Assembly (NCBI GenBank): GCA_002491165.1
Contig: DKVK01000111.1
Span: forward strand, 7,211-14,825
DNA: 7,615 nt
From: Porphyromonadaceae bacterium UBA7180
GTDB lineage: Bacteria > Bacteroidota > Bacteroidia > Bacteroidales > Muribaculaceae
Direction of reading: 5' to 3'
Shown: in pieces, positions 1 to 6,464 of the stretch
How positions within the stretch are numbered: position 1 is the first letter of the stretch
Layout: the number at the start of each line of letters is the position of its first letter
Notes under the pieces: model-generated
Seen by the model: only the letters and a program-made list of their open reading frames with translations
What the model was told of the DNA's origin: nothing
Database searches by the model: none
Program-made: the position numbers and the translations under genes

Positions 1-936
1 CTCAAACTCGCTTCCGAGTTTGCCTCAAGTGCAGGTGTGGCATCGGTTGTGAGACGCATCGAGCGTTTTCTGCTGCGTGGACTGATAAAGCAGCATGAAG
101 CGGCCCGGAGCATATTGGATGCCTTACCTGAAAAAGGGAGGTTCATACTGAGTATGGACGGCACATCGTGGCAGCTTGGCAAATTCAGGTACTATGTGCT
201 TGCCGTGGGAATCTGCTTCAACGGAATATCGCTTCCGATATGTTTCTCTTTCCTCCCGGGCCACGACATCACCAGTTTTGTCGAGGAGATCGGCATTATA
301 GAACGTGTCGTCTCCCTGATTGGCCGTGAGAGGATCGAATGTCTGCTGGCAGACCGTGAGTTCGGCAATTCAAATTTTATCAAATGGCTACAAATAAACC
401 ACATACGCTATTGTCTTAGACTGCGGGAGAACCTGTTTATGAGGAAGGAAGGCCAGAAAAAAGGACGCAAGCTCCGCGAAGTGCTATCCTCGCTGAGACT
501 CGGTGAATCCATCGTGCTGCATGATGTGTGGCTTATGCGAAAGAATACGAGAGTGCGGATCTATGCCACGCGACGAATAGGCCGCAACGGCGAGAAATCG
601 CTCATCATTCTCGCGTCTCCATTGGAGTGCGACTACACCGAGGTATTGTACCGCAATCGTTGGACTCTCGAGACCGCGTTCCGGGCGCTGAAGTCCGCCG
701 GCTTCAACATGGAGGAAACACATCTTGGAGAAAAGCGATTCGAAAACATGCTCGTCCTGCTGATGATTGCCTTTGCTGCCGCGTTCATAGACGGCCTTGT
801 CAAAATCGAGTCATTGCCGATTCCTATGATGAAAAGCAGGAATGTGCAACGCTTGAGCATTTTTAAATACGGCTATGTCAACCTGCTCCACGACTTCTGG
901 GCAAATGTTAAAAACGAGTCGGCAAAACCGACATAA
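1..936 (+). CDS. IS4-family DDE transposase, 5'-truncated by the window edge
   Basis: This enzyme would cut and rejoin the ends of its insertion sequence using a DDE-type RNase H-like active site. The three acidic residues are visible. The first Asp is in SMDGTSW (codon 157-159), the second Asp in LLADREFG (codon 352-354), and Glu in YRNRWTLE (codon 670-672). The last sits in the family signature Y-x2-R-x3-E-x6-K, with the Lys codon at 691-693, which places it in the IS4 group. The frame is open from base 1 (reading LKLASEFASSAG before a GTG at 37), so the gene starts upstream. About 311 residues are present, and an N-terminal DNA-binding part is probably missing. The catalytic core seen here has no frameshift or internal stop, so it may be active. 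It converges on a tRNA-Leu gene. Confidence 0.9.
   Translation, partial: LKLASEFASSAGVASVVRRIERFLLRGLIKQHEAARSILDALPEKGRFILSMDGTSWQLGKFRYYVLAVGICFNGISLPICFSFLPGHDITSFVEEIGIIERVVSLIGRERIECLLADREFGNSNFIKWLQINHIRYCLRLRENLFMRKEGQKKGRKLREVLSSLRLGESIVLHDVWLMRKNTRVRIYATRRIGRNGEKSLIILASPLECDYTEVLYRNRWTLETAFRALKSAGFNMEETHLGEKRFENMLVLLMIAFAAAFIDGLVKIESLPIPMMKSRNVQRLSIFKYGYVNLLHDFWANVKNESAKPT
3..22. repeat. 8-bp inverted repeat inside the transposase frame
   Basis: CAAACTCG (3-10) and CGAGTTTG (15-22) are perfect reverse complements around a CTTC loop. The hairpin lies in coding sequence, so it may be chance. A hairpin near the 5' part of a transposase gene can also damp translation of read-through transcripts. 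Confidence 0.4.
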
Positions 937-969
937 AAATGTCATGTGCTATGCATCTGAATATAAACC

Positions 970-1011
970 ACAAGAGGAGGAAACAAAAGCGCTTTTGTTT
1001 CCTCCTCTTGT
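970..1011. terminator. 42-bp perfect palindrome between transposase and tRNA-Leu; probable bidirectional terminator
   Basis: The 21-base arms are exact reverse complements with no spacer. The centre reads AAAAGCGCTTTT and the outer arms contain GAGGAGG/CCTCCTC. It begins one base past the CCA end of the minus-strand tRNA and 33 bp past the transposase stop, where a terminator for both converging transcripts would sit. Neither side is followed by a good T-run (on the minus strand it continues GGTTTATATTC), so intrinsic termination is inferred from position and symmetry. Confidence 0.6.
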
Positions 1012-1012
1012 A

Positions 1013-1097
1013 TGGTACCCGGAGCCGGGGTCGAACCGGCACGGATTGCTCCATCGGTGTTTGAGACCGACGCGTCTACCGATTCCGCCATCCGGGC
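1013..1097 (-). tRNA. tRNA-Leu (anticodon CAA)
   Basis: The minus strand folds into a complete 85-nt class II tRNA that decodes UUG. The acceptor stem is GCCCGGA with TCCGGGT (one G-U pair), followed by A73 and an encoded CCA. The T arm is GCCGG-TTCGACC-CCGGC. The anticodon stem TCGGT/ACCGA closes the loop CTCAAAC, with anticodon CAA at 1061-1063. The long variable arm (GGA-GCAA-TCC) is typical of leucine tRNAs. It has its own promoter just upstream and the palindrome at 970-1011 immediately downstream, so it is probably transcribed alone. Confidence 0.96.
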
Positions 1098-1106
1098 TTT
1101 GCGCTG

Positions 1107-1137
1107 CAAAGTTAGTCATACTTTTTTTCCTGACCAA
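1107..1137 (-). promoter_or_regulatory. Bacteroidetes-type promoter of tRNA-Leu
   Basis: On the minus strand the -7 box TAACTTTG (1107-1114) matches TAnnTTTG exactly, and the -33 TTG (1135-1137) lies 20 bases upstream. Transcription would start near 1100, only a few bases before the tRNA 5' end at 1097. A-tracts just upstream of the -33 box (around 1138-1165) resemble an UP element, as expected for a strong stable-RNA promoter. Confidence 0.82.
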
Positions 1138-1228
1138 ATTTTTGCCGCGTTTTTTTGTTTTCTCACTTACGCCAAGTTCTTTTGCCCGGCGGGACGGTAT
1201 CTATATGGAGAGGGGTATTGCTCCCGTC

Positions 1229-3304
1229 TCATTCCCGCTGCTTCTCTTCGTCGGAGAGGCGCAGCACTATGGCGCCTTCGTGCACGTCGGTCTTTACCGG
1301 GATGGGGGTGAGGTAGCTGTTGTTCAGGGCGCGCAGGCAGCTGTTGCGCGTCACCGGTTTGTCGCGCCCTTCGTTGAGCATTTTCAGGAAGCGCACCAGC
1401 GGCACCCGCTCTTCGTCGGCGCCGAGCAGGGTCTGGACCGCGAAGCGGCGTATCTGCTCGAACTGCTCCGTCTTGTTATGGCCGCGGCGCCCGATGACCT
1501 GGAAGTTGACGGTAGGATATATTTCCGGATTGAGCCACACGCGGGAACCGTCCGTGAGGAAGGGTTTGTCGGCGCCGCAGTACGAGACGAGTATGTGGCG
1601 TACCCTCTGGCGGATGTAGGGGGCTTTCCCTTCGCTGACGGCGCGCTTCTCCACCTTCTCCACTATTTCGGAGATGGTGGGGCGTTCTGACTCGAGGCAG
1701 ATGTCGCGTATGCAGCAGATTATCCAGTTGGCGAGACCGTAGCGTCCGGGACGCCGCCAGTTGTACTGCGGGAACTCGGCGGTGTGGGACTTGTGGCAGA
1801 AGTGGTTGGGGTCGGCGTTGTCCACCAGGCAACAGGTGGTGATGTAGTTGCGCAAACGTGCCGACACGGGGTATCCGTCGGCGGCGAGGCGCGCAGTGAG
1901 TTCGCCGAGCGAGAAACAACGCCGCTCTTCGGCGTATTGGGCCACGAACTGCCCGATGGGCAGCAGTTTCTTGCCCCACGACCAGAGGTCGCCGTTGCTG
2001 TTGATGCCGTATTTGCGCAGGTTTGAGAGGTTGACGCTGTTGCTGGCCTTGCCCATTATCTGGCGGTAACGGCCGAAGATTTCGGCGCGCGACATCCAGC
2101 GCCGTTCATCGTAAATGATGCGTGCCATGCGTTGCTCGTCGCTCACAAGGTACTCTATGCGGAGCTTGAGGTCGCCGTTTTCGAGGATTTCCACATAGCC
2201 GGGTTGCTCCACGACGGCACGGATGAAACGGACGTCGGTTTCCGTGATACCTCCGGCGAACTCGGGAGAGGCTCGCAGCAGGCGCTCGAACTTGGAGCGG
2301 GAGAGGGGCACTGCGCTTTCGCGGAGGGTACGCATTACGGTGCGGAGCTTTGCAGTGTAGCGGCATTTTTCGCGCGAGGGAATGAGCAGGCCGGTTCCCT
2401 CCCCTGTCTCGAGGATGGCGATGCCGAGCGTTCCGAGCAGCGAAGAGTCTTCCGGGTCGGAATATCTGCCGCCGGTGATGTGGCGGAACATTGAAGATTG
2501 CAACTCGTCGGCGATACGGCGGCACAGCTCCGGGGCGAGTGTGATGTTGCCGTTCACCGTCCCGCCGCCCGTGAGCGTGGAGACGAAGTCGTTGTGCTTC
2601 TTGGTGATATGCCAGGGTGTGCGTTTCAGTTCCTTGGCTATCACGTTGAAGGAGAAGCAGCCGTTGTATCGCAGCGAGAGGAGGCGGGAGATGAAATTCA
2701 TCCCGGCGGCGTCGCGCGGCGAGTGTATGTACCGGGCGTTGTTGATGCGTCCGGCTATTATGAGGGCGCACTCGGAGAGGGCGCGGCGCAGTTCGGCCAG
2801 CGGGTCGGCGCCCGGATCGTAGTCCGAGGGCACGGTGACCGGTGTGTTTACTTCGCGGCGGTCGGCAAGCATGCGTTCCCAGTTTTCGGCAAGCCATTTC
2901 TTGTAACGCAGGGCGCGGGCGAGGGCGGAACGGCCTATGTAGGGTATGAACTTGAGTTCGTTCCAGTTGCATTCCATAAGGTCGGCGATGGTGGATATGG
3001 TGCCGCTGCAGAGGCGGTTGACGGCAATGGAGTCGCTTTTCTCGCGGAAGTAGAAAAGGAGGTCACGCACGGGGAGGTCGCGCAGTTCGGGCGCTACCGG
3101 GGGCGTCTCGGCGCCGTGGAGTGCCGATTCGTGGCGCAGAGCCAATTGGAGGATGCGTGCGTATAGCTGCGGCACGCGCCCTCCGTCGGATAATATTTTC
3201 TGCCAGTGTTCTATGTATTCACTGACTGTCCATTCCAGATATTGCCCCATTTGCTCCCGGTTTGTAAAATCCGGAGGCAGAAGGCTTGAAATTGTCGTAG
3301 ACAT
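1229..3304 (-). CDS. Large multi-domain protein with RNAP alpha-CTD-like and repeated HTH-like modules, function unknown
   Basis: I do not recognise a named family for this 691-residue protein, which has no signal peptide or membrane segment. Residues about 90-135 (VNRL..TISTIADLMECNWNEL..IPYIGRSALARAL) follow the helix-hairpin-helix pattern of the RNA polymerase alpha C-terminal domain. Residues about 203-245 (ISRLLSLRYNG..NVIAKELKRTPWHITKK) resemble a sigma region 4-like helix-turn-helix. Further winged-helix-like segments are suggested near 318-385, 390-445 (WMSRAEIFGRYRQI), 460-492, 541-592 (TISEIVEKVEKRA, ending in DGSRVWLNP) and 615-665. No catalytic motif is evident. A nucleic-acid-binding or transcription-associated role is inference. 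The ATG is the first good start in the frame, but the ribosome site is weak. It stands alone, 398 bp from the next minus-strand gene, with a structured upstream region. Confidence 0.85.
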   Translation of the reverse strand: MSTTISSLLPPDFTNREQMGQYLEWTVSEYIEHWQKILSDGGRVPQLYARILQLALRHESALHGAETPPVAPELRDLPVRDLLFYFREKSDSIAVNRLCSGTISTIADLMECNWNELKFIPYIGRSALARALRYKKWLAENWERMLADRREVNTPVTVPSDYDPGADPLAELRRALSECALIIAGRINNARYIHSPRDAAGMNFISRLLSLRYNGCFSFNVIAKELKRTPWHITKKHNDFVSTLTGGGTVNGNITLAPELCRRIADELQSSMFRHITGGRYSDPEDSSLLGTLGIAILETGEGTGLLIPSREKCRYTAKLRTVMRTLRESAVPLSRSKFERLLRASPEFAGGITETDVRFIRAVVEQPGYVEILENGDLKLRIEYLVSDEQRMARIIYDERRWMSRAEIFGRYRQIMGKASNSVNLSNLRKYGINSNGDLWSWGKKLLPIGQFVAQYAEERRCFSLGELTARLAADGYPVSARLRNYITTCCLVDNADPNHFCHKSHTAEFPQYNWRRPGRYGLANWIICCIRDICLESERPTISEIVEKVEKRAVSEGKAPYIRQRVRHILVSYCGADKPFLTDGSRVWLNPEIYPTVNFQVIGRRGHNKTEQFEQIRRFAVQTLLGADEERVPLVRFLKMLNEGRDKPVTRNSCLRALNNSYLTPIPVKTDVHEGAIVLRLSDEEKQRE

Positions 3305-3451
3305 AGGCTAAACTTAGGATTTTGACTCTGCGGAGCGCGACACCCGGGGCAAAGGCTCGCCGCAACGCCCGTGGTGGACGCTGCCGATATATCCGGGACT
3401 GCATTTTGTCTTCCCTTCGGTTTCATGGCGCTTTCGCTGATGACTGTTTTG

Positions 3452-3474
3452 GGAACCGCTGAGGGTTCCTTTTT
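3452..3474 (+). terminator. Rho-independent terminator on the + strand with no visible upstream gene
   Basis: GGAACC (3452-3457) and GGTTCC (3464-3469) form a six-pair stem around GCTGAG, followed by TTTTTATTTT. This is a textbook intrinsic terminator on the + strand. The minus strand has no T-run after the hairpin, so it does not serve the minus-strand genes. The only + strand sequence it could end is the non-coding stretch from about 3325. Confidence 0.65.
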
Positions 3475-3555
3475 ATTTTCTGTAGTTCTTTAACTTCATT
3501 TATTTGGACTGACTGGTTGGGACTCTCTTCAACCCGCCGCAGCGGGAGGGAAGGA

Positions 3556-3596
3556 CCGGACGCTGTCATTAGGATTGTCTCTTGGGGAGCGTCCGG
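3556..3596. repeat. 9-bp inverted repeat with 23-nt loop
   Basis: CCGGACGCT (3556-3564) and AGCGTCCGG (3588-3596) are perfect reverse complements. The repeat lies about 105 bp beyond the stop of the minus-strand lipoprotein gene. It could be part of its 3' end, but no T-run follows on either strand. Confidence 0.5.
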
Positions 3597-3702
3597 CTGC
3601 CGTGCCGGAGAGGCTCCCTGCGGTGGTCATTGTGGTGTGGCAGAGTGGGGATATACGTGGCTCTGCGCGTAGGGTAAGTGTCAATTATCCTGAGGGTGAC
3701 GC

Positions 3703-4572
3703 TCAGCGGCGGGGCGGAGTGTCCGGTTTCGCGTCTCCATCGGTACGCGGCGGATAGTAGTAGATGTATCTCTTCTCAAGGCGGTAAACCGTCTTTTTGG
3801 TAGTCTTCCTGTTGGTGCCGTCGGGCTCGCTCTCGGTATCTTCGACCACGGAGACGGCACGGCGTTGTGTCCAGTTGCCGTATTTGTCGAACGCCTGGTA
3901 TGTATAGGTGTCGGTGGCCACGATGTCGCCACCCATGTCTTCGGTGCGGGCTATCACCTGGTCGGGTAATCCCTCCGGGTTGTAATGGTACTTGGTGCGG
4001 GTGTTGCCGCCGGGTGTCTCGAAGTTGTCTGCCGCCAGGATACCGTTGGCCCACTCTATGAGGCGGTAATATGACTGGTCGGCGCTCAGCTCCTTGTCTG
4101 GACCCAGCACCTGGAGCACCTGCAGGTATCCGCCGCCGGTACGCGAGAGCTTGACTACGAGTCCCTTGCCGCCCTCGGCCGCCTCGCGCCCGGAGCGGAA
4201 CTCACCCTCGGGGGTATATTCGAAGCGCAGGTCGGAGTAGACGAGTTTCTTCCCCTTCTCCACGATGCCGTTGACCATCGAGGTGACGAGCCCTTCGCGG
4301 TTGAAGGTAAGCGAGTCGAAGTCGCAGTCGTCGCCGGCGTGTACCAGCGCGGTGGTATCTTTTGTTTCGTAAGCATAATAGGAGGCGCCGCTGACGGGGC
4401 CGGTGAGTTGCCACAGTCCAAGGTCGGGCGAGTCGAACTCCTCCAGGACCTCCTTGGGGGCGGTGTCCTGCGCCTTCCTGGGCACGGGTTTGGCCTGCGG
4501 CTTCTGTTTTGAGCATGAAACCAGAGCCACGGCGAGGATTCCCAATATTATATACGGTATCTTACGATTCAT
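3703..4572 (-). CDS. Predicted lipoprotein with YD-like beta-hairpin repeats
   Basis: The 289-residue product starts with a lipoprotein signal: basic NRK, a hydrophobic stretch from residue 5, and lipobox LVSC with the acylated Cys at 20. A Lys/Pro-rich linker follows. The mature part carries several short repeats of an aromatic-x-x-EG-x-x-x type. These are FNREGLVTS (90-98), YTPEGEFRS (119-127), YNPEGLPDQ (197-205) and FDKYGNWTQR (228-237), resembling the RHS/YD-type beta repeats common in Bacteroidetes surface proteins. No enzyme motif is seen. The ATG is preceded by AAAAGGAA, a plausible ribosome site. It lies 53 bp downstream of dnaX on the same strand and may be co-transcribed, though a functional link is not implied. 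It should be anchored to a membrane in the cell envelope; which face is unknown. Confidence 0.87.
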   Translation of the reverse strand: MNRKIPYIILGILAVALVSCSKQKPQAKPVPRKAQDTAPKEVLEEFDSPDLGLWQLTGPVSGASYYAYETKDTTALVHAGDDCDFDSLTFNREGLVTSMVNGIVEKGKKLVYSDLRFEYTPEGEFRSGREAAEGGKGLVVKLSRTGGGYLQVLQVLGPDKELSADQSYYRLIEWANGILAADNFETPGGNTRTKYHYNPEGLPDQVIARTEDMGGDIVATDTYTYQAFDKYGNWTQRRAVSVVEDTESEPDGTNRKTTKKTVYRLEKRYIYYYPPRTDGDAKPDTPPRR

Positions 4573-4625
4573 TTCCTTTTAAATAATCAATTCTTTTCAA
4601 GTAAGCGAGCGTGTTGTTGGCGCCC

Positions 4626-6464
4626 TTACGTGAGTTCGGTGTTGAGGTCGGAGAGCAAGTCGTAGAGCTCGCGGTTCTCCTCCACTATCCGGGCGAGCGC
4701 CTGACGGGGCGACTCTTTCGATACGCGCGGCGCTGCCTCTACGGCCTTCTGGCGCACCGTTATGTGGAGCGCCGGATTGCCGAGGCTGCGGCGCATATAG
4801 TCGGCGAGTCCGGCTATCCCCTGGCTGAACGTATGGACGATGCCGGCGTTCGAGGCCAGGACTTCAAACTCGGCGTCCCCGGTCTTGCGGACGGCCGACA
4901 TCTGCATGGCGCTAACCATCAGGCGGCTCGTGGGGTTGTCGGCCATGAACCGGTTCCAGGCGTTCATGAAGTCCTGTTCGGTCACCGGAGCGGGCGGTCC
5001 CTGCGGCACCGGGGAAGGGTCCGAGGGTGCCGGAGGGTCGGGCTCGGTGCCGGGTTGCCTCTGGGGGGGGGCTTGCGGCTGCCCTTGCGGCGTCTGCGGG
5101 CGGTTTATGCGTACTCGCGCCGGAGCGGAGTGGCCGCCGCTTTGCGGGGCGCCGACGTGCGGCGCGCTTATATGCGGGACCCCGCGGCGTTGCTGCGGCA
5201 CGTCCTGCTGCTGCATGTGCTGCGGTTGCTGCGGGACACCGGGCGCCTGTTGAGGCTGTCGCGGGGCGGCCGGGGCCTGCTGCTGTTGCGCGGAAGCCTG
5301 CTGCTGTTGCGCGGACTGCTGTGGAACGGCGGAAGCCTGCTGCTGTTGTGGCAACGGCGCGGCCATGCCGAGGCGGCACAGGTTTATCAGGCAAAGCTCC
5401 ACGTGGAGCCGTTTGTCGCCCGCTATGCGATAGTTCAGGTCGCAACCGTTCAGCAGTTTGAGCGCGTCCCAATACCATGTGGCCGGCAGCGAGGCAGCCT
5501 GCGCCTGATATTGACGCGCCGTGTCGTCGCCCACCTCGAGCAGCGCGGACGTGCGCGGCGTCATGGCCACCATCAGGTCACGGATGTGTCCCGCCAGACC
5601 GTTGACAAAAAAGAGCGAGTCGAACCCCTTGTCACGTATCTCCTTATATATAAGGAGCGCCTCCGGGACATCGTGGTTGCGGAACGCCTCCACCAGGCGG
5701 AAATAGAAGTCGTAGTCGAGCACGTTGAGGCTCTCGATAGCCGAGCGGTAGGTGATTTTCCCCATAGAAGAGGCGGCCACCTGGTCGAAAATCGAGAGGG
5801 CGTCGCGCATGGCGCCGTCGGCCTTGCGCGCAATGACGTCGAGGGCGGCCGGCTCGGCCTCGATCCCCTCGCTGGCAGCCACATGAGCCAGGTGCGACGA
5901 AATGTCGGCTATGGTAATGCGCTTGAAGTCGTAAATCTGGCAACGGCTCAGGATAGTGGGTATCACCTTGTGCTTCTCCGTCGTGGCCAGGATGAAGACC
6001 ACATACGACGGCGGCTCCTCCAGCGTCTTCAGGAAGGCATTGAAAGCCTGCGACGAAAGCATGTGCACCTCGTCGATGATGAAGACGCGGTAACGCCCCA
6101 CCTGCGGCGGGATGTTCACCTGGTCTGTGAGGTTGCGTATGTCGTCCACGCTGTTGTTGGAGGCGGCGTCGAGCTCGATGATGTTGAACGAGGCGCCTCG
6201 TTCTATGTCGCGGCATGCCTCGCACTCGCCGCATGCCTCGCCATCTGCCGTGGGGTGAAGGCAGTTGATGGTCTTGGCGAAGATACGCGCGCACGAAGTC
6301 TTGCCCACCCCGCGCGGCCCGCAGAACAGGTACGCCTGCGCCAGGCGCCCCGTGCCGATGGCATTCTTCAACGTCGAAGTTAACGCACCCTGACCCACCA
6401 CCGTCGAGAACGAGGCGGGACGATACTTGCGTGCTGAAACTATGTACGGTTGCGATGCTTCCAT
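4626..6464 (-). CDS. dnaX: DNA polymerase III subunit gamma/tau
   Basis: DnaX is the ATPase of the clamp loader. It opens the beta clamp onto primed DNA and, as tau, ties polymerase cores to the helicase. All key motifs are present: Walker A GPRGVGKT (49-56), zinc cysteines 68, 78, 81 and 84, Walker B with FIIDEVHML (128-136), sensor 1 around ATTEKHK (160-166), the SRC arginine-finger motif (173-175) and sensor 2 GAMRDA with Arg 220. The clamp-loader collar follows to about residue 365. Residues about 370-493 form a Gln/Pro-rich linker, and 494-612 form the tau-specific C-terminal domain. At 612 residues it is a normal full-length tau. No A-rich slippery site of the E. coli or Thermus type is seen, but the linker carries a run of nine C. 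The start fits the conserved YIVSARKYRP N-terminus, and a promoter lies about 80 bp upstream. Confidence 0.98.
   Translation of the reverse strand: MEASQPYIVSARKYRPASFSTVVGQGALTSTLKNAIGTGRLAQAYLFCGPRGVGKTSCARIFAKTINCLHPTADGEACGECEACRDIERGASFNIIELDAASNNSVDDIRNLTDQVNIPPQVGRYRVFIIDEVHMLSSQAFNAFLKTLEEPPSYVVFILATTEKHKVIPTILSRCQIYDFKRITIADISSHLAHVAASEGIEAEPAALDVIARKADGAMRDALSIFDQVAASSMGKITYRSAIESLNVLDYDFYFRLVEAFRNHDVPEALLIYKEIRDKGFDSLFFVNGLAGHIRDLMVAMTPRTSALLEVGDDTARQYQAQAASLPATWYWDALKLLNGCDLNYRIAGDKRLHVELCLINLCRLGMAAPLPQQQQASAVPQQSAQQQQASAQQQQAPAAPRQPQQAPGVPQQPQHMQQQDVPQQRRGVPHISAPHVGAPQSGGHSAPARVRINRPQTPQGQPQAPPQRQPGTEPDPPAPSDPSPVPQGPPAPVTEQDFMNAWNRFMADNPTSRLMVSAMQMSAVRKTGDAEFEVLASNAGIVHTFSQGIAGLADYMRRSLGNPALHITVRQKAVEAAPRVSKESPRQALARIVEENRELYDLLSDLNTELT
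5063..5071 (-). other. dnaX: Run of nine C in the dnaX linker; possible slippage site
   Basis: The coding strand reads GCC CCC CCC CAG at codons 465-468, an uninterrupted C9 between the ATPase/collar part and the tau domain. Gain of one C, or a -1 ribosomal shift, leads to a TAG at 4912-4914 about 50 codons on. Loss of one C leads to a TGA at 4982-4984 about 26 codons on. Either would give a gamma-like protein of roughly 490-520 residues without the tau domain. Actual slippage is inference. Confidence 0.4.
5275..5348 (-). repeat. dnaX: Short tandem repeats encoding QQQQASA-type units in DnaX
   Basis: A unit beginning GCCTGCTGCTGTTG (plus strand) occurs at 5275, 5296 and 5335. The first two copies are 21 bp apart and identical over at least 20 bases. 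They encode repeated QQQQASA/QQQQAPA heptads in the flexible linker. The in-frame unit length means copy number can change without breaking the gene. Confidence 0.75.

Larger units (their letters stand above)
1..969 (+). mobile_element. Partial IS4-family insertion sequence (right-hand part)
   Basis: The transposase reading frame is open from the first base, so the left end and terminal inverted repeat lie outside the window. The right end should fall between the transposase stop (936) and the palindrome starting at 970. I cannot place it exactly, because the matching left repeat and the target duplication are not visible. Base 969 is therefore only an outer limit. Confidence 0.6.
3305..3702. 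other. 398-bp intergenic region rich in inverted repeats
   Basis: No convincing gene is found here. It contains a + strand terminator (3452-3474) and hairpin-forming repeats on either side. On the minus strand, 3367-3389 can form a nine-pair stem (GCAGCGTCC with GGGCGTTGC, two G-U pairs), and 3423-3443 can form a hairpin capped by a GAAA tetraloop. CCCGG and CCGGG also flank the first stem. Other repeats are GGTTG/CAACC (3516-3535), CCCGC/GCGGG (3533-3546) and the long stem at 3556-3596. It probably holds the leader of the 691-residue gene, a small RNA, or both. I could not match it to SRP, 6S, RNase P or tmRNA signatures. Confidence 0.5.

Noticed and set aside
875..1690. 271-codon + strand open frame
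   Set aside because: It runs through the transposase end, the palindrome, the tRNA gene and the 3' end of the 691-residue gene, and has no recognisable domain.
3309..3318. TAAGTTTA on the minus strand as promoter of the 691-residue gene
   Set aside because: It is too close to the ATG and lacks a TTG about 20 bases upstream.
3211..3426. 71-codon minus-strand open frame upstream of the 691-residue gene
   Set aside because: It overlaps the start of that gene in another frame and looks like an accident of the structured upstream region; no family is recognised.
3305..3702. SRP RNA, 6S RNA, RNase P RNA or tmRNA in the repeat-rich gap
   Set aside because: None of their conserved core sequences is present on either strand, despite the many hairpins.
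4611..6383. 590-codon open frame on the + strand
   Set aside because: It is antisense to dnaX, whose product has every expected motif. The + strand translation is Arg/Leu-rich and low in complexity, as expected for the complement of GC-rich coding sequence.
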